From Natronospira proteinivora (GTDB lineage: Bacteria > Pseudomonadota > Gammaproteobacteria > Natronospirales > Natronospiraceae), in NCBI RefSeq assembly GCF_024170465.1, contig NZ_JALJYF010000002.1, positions 186,001 through 250,000 of the forward strand: a stretch of 64,000 nucleotides of DNA. Reading direction: 5' to 3'. Positions 57,679-64,000 of the stretch are shown piece by piece. The position numbers and the translations under genes are program-made. Positions within the stretch are counted from its first letter, which is position 1. Every line of letters begins with the position of its first letter. Below the pieces are notes generated by a model. That model did no database searches, had not been told where the DNA came from, and saw only the letters and a program-made list of their open reading frames with translations.

Positions 57679-58740
57679 ATGCGCATTGCCCAAATCGAAA
57701 CCTGGCGGGAGGACATCCCGCTGACACGCCCCTATGAGATTGCTTTTCGACGCACCGATTCGGTGGGCAATGTCTTCGTCCGCCTGATTCCCGAACATGG
57801 TGAAGCGGGGCTGGGCTGTGCCGCCCCGGAACATCATGTCACCGGCGAGACCCTGGATGACTGCGTGGCCGCCCTGGATGTGGCGGGCCTGGATTGGCTG
57901 CAAGGCGCGGATGTGCGGGAGCTGCCCCGGCTGCTCCGGGAACTGGCCGGCCACCTGCCCGATACGCCGGCGGCACGCGCCGCCATCGACATGGCCTTGC
58001 ACGACCTTCTGGCGCGACAGCTGGACATCCCCCTGGTGCGCCTTCTGGGCCAGTGTCAACAAGCGCTGCCCACCTCCATCACCATTGGGATCATGTCCCT
58101 GGAAGAGACACTGGAAGAGGCACAAGAATATTTCGAGCGGGGCTTTCGCTATCTAAAGGTCAAGACCGGCCAGGATGTGGAAGCGGATATCGCCCGACTG
58201 CAGGCACTGCGTCAACGCTATGGTGACCAGATTCATATCCGGGTGGACCCCAACCAGGGCTACGATGAATCGGCGCTGCTGCATTTTCTGCGACAAACCG
58301 AGGATTGCAATCTGGAATTCGTGGAACAGCCCCTGCCGGTGTCCAGTAACATGCGCGCACTGCCTCGCTCCGTTCAGGATCAGCTGGCCGCCGATGAAAG
58401 CCTGCTCAGCCCCAATGATGCATTGCAACTGGCGGCACCACCCCGGGCCTGCGGCATCTTCAATATCAAGCTGATGAAATGCGGCGGCCTGGGGCCGGCC
58501 CGACGAATCGGCGAGATCGCGGAACTGGCCGGCATAGATTTGATGTGGGGCTGCATGGATGAATCGCGGATCAGCATCGCTGCTGCCCTGCATGCGGCCA
58601 TGGCGGCACCCAATACCCGATACCTGGATCTGGACGGCCATCTGGATCTGGCCAAGGACCCGGCCCGAGGGGGCTTCACCCTGGATCAGGGAATACTCAA
58701 ACCCGGGACAGATGCCGGCCTGGGCGTCTACCTGGACTAA
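57679..58740 (+). CDS. dgcA: Enolase-superfamily epimerase/racemase (DgcA-like; dipeptide epimerase family)
   Basis: A 353-residue muconate-lactonising-enzyme-type barrel protein. Catalytic features are KVKTGQD (KxK near residue 158), metal ligands Asp in VDPNQGYD, Glu in FVEQPLP and Asp in AADESL, and the second-face lysine in NIKLMKCGG. Family members are L-Ala-D/L-Glu epimerases or N-acetyl-D-glutamate racemases; the DUF1611 partner favours the latter. This symbol is unrelated to diguanylate cyclases. Confidence 0.87.
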   Translation: MRIAQIETWREDIPLTRPYEIAFRRTDSVGNVFVRLIPEHGEAGLGCAAPEHHVTGETLDDCVAALDVAGLDWLQGADVRELPRLLRELAGHLPDTPAARAAIDMALHDLLARQLDIPLVRLLGQCQQALPTSITIGIMSLEETLEEAQEYFERGFRYLKVKTGQDVEADIARLQALRQRYGDQIHIRVDPNQGYDESALLHFLRQTEDCNLEFVEQPLPVSSNMRALPRSVQDQLAADESLLSPNDALQLAAPPRACGIFNIKLMKCGGLGPARRIGEIAELAGIDLMWGCMDESRISIAAALHAAMAAPNTRYLDLDGHLDLAKDPARGGFTLDQGILKPGTDAGLGVYLD

Positions 58741-58768
58741 TGGACCGCTGGATGTATCGCAACTGCGC

Positions 58769-59731
58769 TCAAACGGTTTTGGCCTGCTCCACCAGTTCTT
58801 CCAGGCTGTTGCGCCCACCCGCATCCACTTCCACCATGCCGGTGCGAGCCGTGAGGGCAACGGTCCGTCCCCGCCATTCCGGCTGCAATTCGGACAGGCC
58901 GTCAAGCAGCTGATCACGTAAGTGCTGTGCCTGTTCGAAGGGACGGTGCAGCAGCAACAGGAAGACACCCTCTCCCTCATGGGCCAGCAGCTCCATGGGC
59001 TCGAGAAACTCCTGGAAGAGACGGGCGGCCGTACTGACCATGGCATCACTGGCAGGCACACCCAGTTGCACCTTCATGTCCTCCACCCCGTCCATCACTA
59101 CTACCATCACGGTCTGGCCTTCGTCCTCACTCACCCTACGGCGCAATTCCCGGGCACCGATCTCCATGAACAAATCCCGCCGGTAACAGCCGGTCAGGCC
59201 ATCATGAATGGCAGCCCGCTGCAATTGCTCGCGCAATTGGCGGATCTCGTTTTGTCGACGTTCCAGCCGAGCCTCGAGATCCTGGTTGCTTTGCCGCAGG
59301 GCCTGTTCCGCCCGACGCAGGCGCGTGATCGCCCGGGAGATACCCAATATGTGGCGGATATCGCCCGCGGCATCATGAATAGGCATCAGGATGGTCTCAA
59401 AGACCTCCCCCTCGGCCACCGGAGAACGACTGACCTCTTCATACTGAATGGCCCGTCCCGCCAGCAGGCAATCCCGATAATGGGCCTTTATATCCTTGCT
59501 GACCTCCGGCGGATGGATATCATCAATGAGACGGCCATTGAGTGCGCCATCCGGAACGGAAAAGCGATCCTGAAGGGTGGGATTGACCGCCTCCACATAA
59601 AATTCACAGGCTGGACTCACGCGAATCAGAAAGAGGTTATCCGGGTACTCGCGCCAGAGGGCCGTGAACAGTTCCGAGCCCAGTTCAGTCAATATCGAAT
59701 TCTCTTTATTCATCGTCCCGGTCATTGTCAT
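58769..59731 (-). CDS. PAS domain protein with degenerate GGDEF domain
   Basis: A 320-residue cytosolic signalling protein. The PAS domain covers about residues 30-140, followed by a coiled coil (RRAEQALRQSNQDLEARLERR) and a GGDEF-like domain (HDGLTGCYRRDLFMEIGARE). The active-site GGDEF is replaced by HEGEGVF, so cyclase activity is unlikely and a sensory or GTP-binding role is more plausible. Starts at 59725 or 59713 are also possible. No membrane helix. Confidence 0.85.
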   Translation of the reverse strand: MTMTGTMNKENSILTELGSELFTALWREYPDNLFLIRVSPACEFYVEAVNPTLQDRFSVPDGALNGRLIDDIHPPEVSKDIKAHYRDCLLAGRAIQYEEVSRSPVAEGEVFETILMPIHDAAGDIRHILGISRAITRLRRAEQALRQSNQDLEARLERRQNEIRQLREQLQRAAIHDGLTGCYRRDLFMEIGARELRRRVSEDEGQTVMVVVMDGVEDMKVQLGVPASDAMVSTAARLFQEFLEPMELLAHEGEGVFLLLLHRPFEQAQHLRDQLLDGLSELQPEWRGRTVALTARTGMVEVDAGGRNSLEELVEQAKTV

Positions 59732-59788
59732 TTTCGATTCTTCCCTGAATATCCTGCCCAACGGACAATCCTCGCTATATAACACAAT

Positions 59789-60262
59789 TCAGTGCGCCGT
59801 TCGAAAGTCCACCTCGCCACTGTGACGATAGGGGATTTCCCCCATCCAGACCCGGGCGGGACGAACCACGCCCTCCACCCGGTAGGCCATGGTGTCGCCG
59901 GGATCACGAAACCAGCTCAACAGACCCTGGCCGGTTTGCAACAGATCCGTCTCGATAGCCACCGTCACCTGATCCGAGGCCCCCGCGGCCAGATCCAGTC
60001 CCTGGTCAAACACCCCACGGGTGAGATCCACGCCCTCCAATGTCAGATGATAGCTCAGCTCCCGAATATTCATTCGAAAGTCATTGGGGTTACTCACAAG
60101 CAAGTCCACGGAAAAGCGTTGCCGTTGCAGGGACAAGGCATCCAGACGGATTTCCTTGAGCACCACCTCAGGCGCCTTGACCACCCGCTCCATATGGGCA
60201 CAGGCGGTGAGCAATACCATCAGGGCCAGCAAGGGCAGCATGGCAAAGCGAATGCTATTCAT
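59789..60262 (-). CDS. LEA type 2 family lipoprotein
   Basis: A 157-residue lipoprotein (lipobox LLTAC at about residues 17-21) with a single LEA2/WHy domain (FSVDLLVSNPNDFRMNIREL near residue 50), an immunoglobulin-like fold linked to desiccation or osmotic stress. It overlaps the end of the Lon-like protease gene by 8 bp, so the two are likely co-transcribed. An ATG at 60271 is an alternative start. Confidence 0.85.
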   Translation of the reverse strand: MNSIRFAMLPLLALMVLLTACAHMERVVKAPEVVLKEIRLDALSLQRQRFSVDLLVSNPNDFRMNIRELSYHLTLEGVDLTRGVFDQGLDLAAGASDQVTVAIETDLLQTGQGLLSWFRDPGDTMAYRVEGVVRPARVWMGEIPYRHSGEVDFRTAH

Positions 60263-62639
60263 CGCCGTCATCCTCTTTCAGCTTGGCGTAACGCACCAGG
60301 GTGGCCTCCACCTTGCCGTTGACGGTGCTGGGCGGATAACTACCATCCCGACGTCGTTCACCAGCCCGTTTTCCGGTCAACAGGGACAGGGCCTGGTTGA
60401 CCGTAGCCACCGAGTAGATATGGAACTGGCCGGCGGCCACCGCCTCCCGAACCCGATAATCCAGCATCAGATCCCTCACATTGGACTGGGGAATAATCAC
60501 CCCCTGCTTGCCGTTCAATCCCCTGAGCTGGCAAACCTTGAAAAAACCTTCCACCTTTTCATTGACGCCACCAATGGCCTGAACCTGTCCCTTCTGGTTC
60601 ACCGCGCCGGTGATAGCCAGCGATTGCTGCAACCCCACACCCGACAGATCCGATAAAAGCGCACACAACTCTGCCAGGGAGGCCGAATCACCATCGATTT
60701 CTCCATAGGCCTGCTCAAATACCAGGCTGGCGTTGACCGAGAGACTGCAATCCCGTGCGTAATGGGCGCCCAGGTAACCACTCAGAATCAAGACCCCCTT
60801 GGAGTGTATGGGGCCGCCTAGTTCCACTTCCCGCTCGATATCCACCAATTGCCCCGACCCCAGACGGGTGGTGGCGGTAATCCGGACCGGGCGACCAAAG
60901 GCAAAGCTGCCCAGCTGCATGACCGTCAAGCCATTGACCTGGCCCACGGCCTTACCCTGGATATCCAGCAGCACCGTCTCTCGGGCCACTTCCCGATCCA
61001 TTTTCTCTTCCACCCGGCGAGCTCGATAGGTTTGCTGATCAATGGTGACCTGAATGGCCTGGGGTGTAATCAGGGGCTGCTCATCCTTGCGGGCCCAGTA
61101 ATCCGACTCCCGCAACAGATCCGCCAGGCGCCCGGCATGGGCGGACATGCGTTCACTGTCCTCGGCCAGGCGACTACCATGTTCGATCACCCGGGCCACC
61201 GCATCGCGACTCAGGGGCAGCAAGCCCTCGCGCTGGGCAATGGATGCCACCAATCGGGCGTGGGCTGAGTCATTGCTGTTACCCCGGGGCAGGTCATCTT
61301 CGAAATCCGCCTGGACCTTGAACAGTTCGGCAAACTCCGGGTCATGTTCTGCCAATAGATAATAGATATTCCGGTCCCCCAACAGCAGGACCTTGATGTC
61401 CAGGGGCATGGCCTCCGGTTCCAGAGAGACGGTACTCACCGAGGAGTACATCTGCTCCAGGGACTCGATGCGCACTTCCCGGGCATACAGGGCCCGCTTG
61501 AGGCTCTCCCAGGCGAAGGGCTGGGTCAGCACCTTTTCCGCATCCAGAATCAAATAACCACCGTTGGCTCGGTGCAGGGCCCCCGGGCGAATCAGGGAGA
61601 AGTCGGTCACCAGAGCACCGTGACGAACCTTGTGTTCCACCCGCCCGATCAGGTGCTGGTGGGTGGGAAAATCGTGGTAGACCACCGGCGCCCCTTGCTG
61701 CTCGCTGTTATCCACCAGCACCAAGGCCTTGTAGCGGGCAAAGAGATTGTCCAGGGCGGCCAGCAGATCGCCTTCTTCCTCGTCGGCAGCTCGCGCCAGC
61801 AGGGCCTGATGCTCCACCAGGTCATCGCTGATGCCCCGGGCATGGGCGGCCAGCCCGGCATGATCCGGATAGCGCTCGGTGAGCTCCTCCAGCACAGGGG
61901 CAGCACAGGTCCTGATGGTGTCTTCATTCAATTCCCGGACCCGTTCCTGCATTTCCGTACGCCACTTGGGAAACTGGCCGGCTACGGTCTGCAGCCGCTC
62001 CTGAAGATGTTCGATCTGCTGCTCGATGGTCTCCCGGTCCGCTTTGGGCAGGCTGTGGAACTGCTCCGGTTCCATCACTTCCCCCTTGCTGCGTGGGGCG
62101 AAAGACATCTCCGAGGCAGTCTGGATCAGGGCGATGTCGTATTCTTCGGCCTCGTCCTCGATCTCCTTCACCGACTCCTGCTGTCGTTTCTGGAAGTCCT
62201 GCTTGATGGCCTGCAAACGGGCTTGGTAATCCTCGCTTTCAAAGGCCGCCGGCACCGACGATTTCAGGCGTTCAATCATGCGATCCAGGTCCCGCCGGCA
62301 GGCAGTACCCTGACCCGATTCCAGACGCAGGAGACGAGGCTTGTTGGCGTCCTCGAAATTGTGCACGTGACACCAGTCCGGTGGCACGACGGCTGCTTGG
62401 GCCTTGTCTTCCAGGAATTTTCGAACCACGGTCTTCTTGCCCACCCCGTAGGGGCCGAGTACGAAGATGTTGAATCCCCGACTCTGGATGCCAGCGCCGA
62501 ACTCCAGGGCGTCCAGTGCCCGATGCTGACCCACCACCCCTTCCGGGTCCCTGAGCTCATCGGTGTTCTCGAAGCGGAACTGCTCAGGGTCGCAAAAGTG
62601 ATAGAGGGCCTGAACCGGCAACGCTTTGCTTACGGGCAT
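60255..62639 (-). CDS. Lon-type ATP-dependent protease (LonB/YcbZ-like)
   Basis: A 794-residue AAA+ protease of the YcbZ/Lon-like group. Walker A GPYGVGKKT lies at residues 62-70, a helical insertion follows to about 300, and the AAA core contains GGYLILDAEKVL. The C-terminal S16 protease domain has catalytic Ser652 in DGDSASLAEL and Lys695 in GGVNEKVEG, with the same 43-residue spacing as E. coli Lon. The N-terminal LON domain is missing. The ATG at 62639 has a gggag ribosome site; the frame runs further upstream but overlaps the divergent oxidoreductase gene. Confidence 0.92.
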   Translation of the reverse strand: MPVSKALPVQALYHFCDPEQFRFENTDELRDPEGVVGQHRALDALEFGAGIQSRGFNIFVLGPYGVGKKTVVRKFLEDKAQAAVVPPDWCHVHNFEDANKPRLLRLESGQGTACRRDLDRMIERLKSSVPAAFESEDYQARLQAIKQDFQKRQQESVKEIEDEAEEYDIALIQTASEMSFAPRSKGEVMEPEQFHSLPKADRETIEQQIEHLQERLQTVAGQFPKWRTEMQERVRELNEDTIRTCAAPVLEELTERYPDHAGLAAHARGISDDLVEHQALLARAADEEEGDLLAALDNLFARYKALVLVDNSEQQGAPVVYHDFPTHQHLIGRVEHKVRHGALVTDFSLIRPGALHRANGGYLILDAEKVLTQPFAWESLKRALYAREVRIESLEQMYSSVSTVSLEPEAMPLDIKVLLLGDRNIYYLLAEHDPEFAELFKVQADFEDDLPRGNSNDSAHARLVASIAQREGLLPLSRDAVARVIEHGSRLAEDSERMSAHAGRLADLLRESDYWARKDEQPLITPQAIQVTIDQQTYRARRVEEKMDREVARETVLLDIQGKAVGQVNGLTVMQLGSFAFGRPVRITATTRLGSGQLVDIEREVELGGPIHSKGVLILSGYLGAHYARDCSLSVNASLVFEQAYGEIDGDSASLAELCALLSDLSGVGLQQSLAITGAVNQKGQVQAIGGVNEKVEGFFKVCQLRGLNGKQGVIIPQSNVRDLMLDYRVREAVAAGQFHIYSVATVNQALSLLTGKRAGERRRDGSYPPSTVNGKVEATLVRYAKLKEDDGDE

Positions 62640-62726
62640 GAAGTCTCCCAATTTGATTGCTGAATAAAGGCACAAGATATCATGCCCCTTGGCCTTGAGG
62701 GCCGTTGCTGACATACAATCCAAGTC

Positions 62727-64000
<1,274 letters not shown>

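Overview
The window reads as one contiguous stretch of a GC-rich chromosome from a gammaproteobacterium. The main evidence is the housekeeping block nadD-rsfS-rlmH-maf-rng-yhdP-nit-tldD, together with holA, purE-purK, darP (yjgA), a ybiI-like gene, SoxR and a Csr/Rsm-type small RNA. The many S9, Ntn and Lon-type peptidases and the acidic proteins would fit a halophilic, proteolytic member of the order (Ectothiorhodospiraceae or Natronospira-like), but that placement is only a guess. No rRNA, tRNA, insertion sequence, prophage or CRISPR array is visible.

Layout. 0-12 kb holds stress and regulatory genes: a membrane-anchored serine hydrolase (cut by the window edge), a secreted S9 peptidase, an ArsI/CadI dioxygenase with a SigZ-like sigma factor, an ECF42-type sigma factor embedded among YCII/SnoaL/VOC partner genes, and a SoxR-controlled FMN reductase-soxR operon with a clear SoxR promoter. 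12-24.5 kb holds cfa, katG, a secreted YadA-head-like protein with a previously hidden 54-residue lipoprotein gene, an MHYT-PAS-GGDEF-EAL protein, a YadGH-like ABC exporter, an SLC13/ArsB-type permease and a PepSY membrane protein. 24.5-29.6 kb holds a perfect 30-bp REP-like inverted repeat, a BtuF-like protein, a YihY protein and an accessory patch.

The accessory patch (26.8-29.6 kb) is the most unusual part. Two minus-strand terminators identical over 47 nt bracket a secreted glycine-zipper protein gene and a small membrane protein gene. Upstream of each terminator, on the minus strand, lie small hairpins that present AGGA/AGGGA in their loops. This is the signature of CsrA/RsmA-sequestering RNAs. 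The longer RNA (about 290 nt) has a GacA/UvrY-like palindrome about 64 bp upstream of the expected start. To its right lies a roughly 380-nt non-coding element made of nested inverted repeats.

29.6-36.8 kb carries an Anbu (ancestral proteasome-like) peptidase operon: circularly permuted ATP-grasp, alpha-E, a zinc metallopeptidase, PmbA/TldE, Anbu and a two-TM protein. It is divergent from a lipoprotein isoaspartyl peptidase. 36.8-40.1 kb holds darP, purE, purK and holA. 40.2-45.1 kb is a zinc-acquisition cluster (ZnuABC-like, a His-rich outer-membrane barrel, DUF2946 and MerC proteins). 45.1-56.5 kb is the long housekeeping operon on the minus strand. 56.6-58.7 kb is a dgcN-dgcA-like pair for D-glutamate catabolism. 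The window ends with a PAS/degenerate-GGDEF protein, a LEA2 lipoprotein, a Lon-like protease, an FAD oxidoreductase and the start of an rRNA-methylase-like gene.
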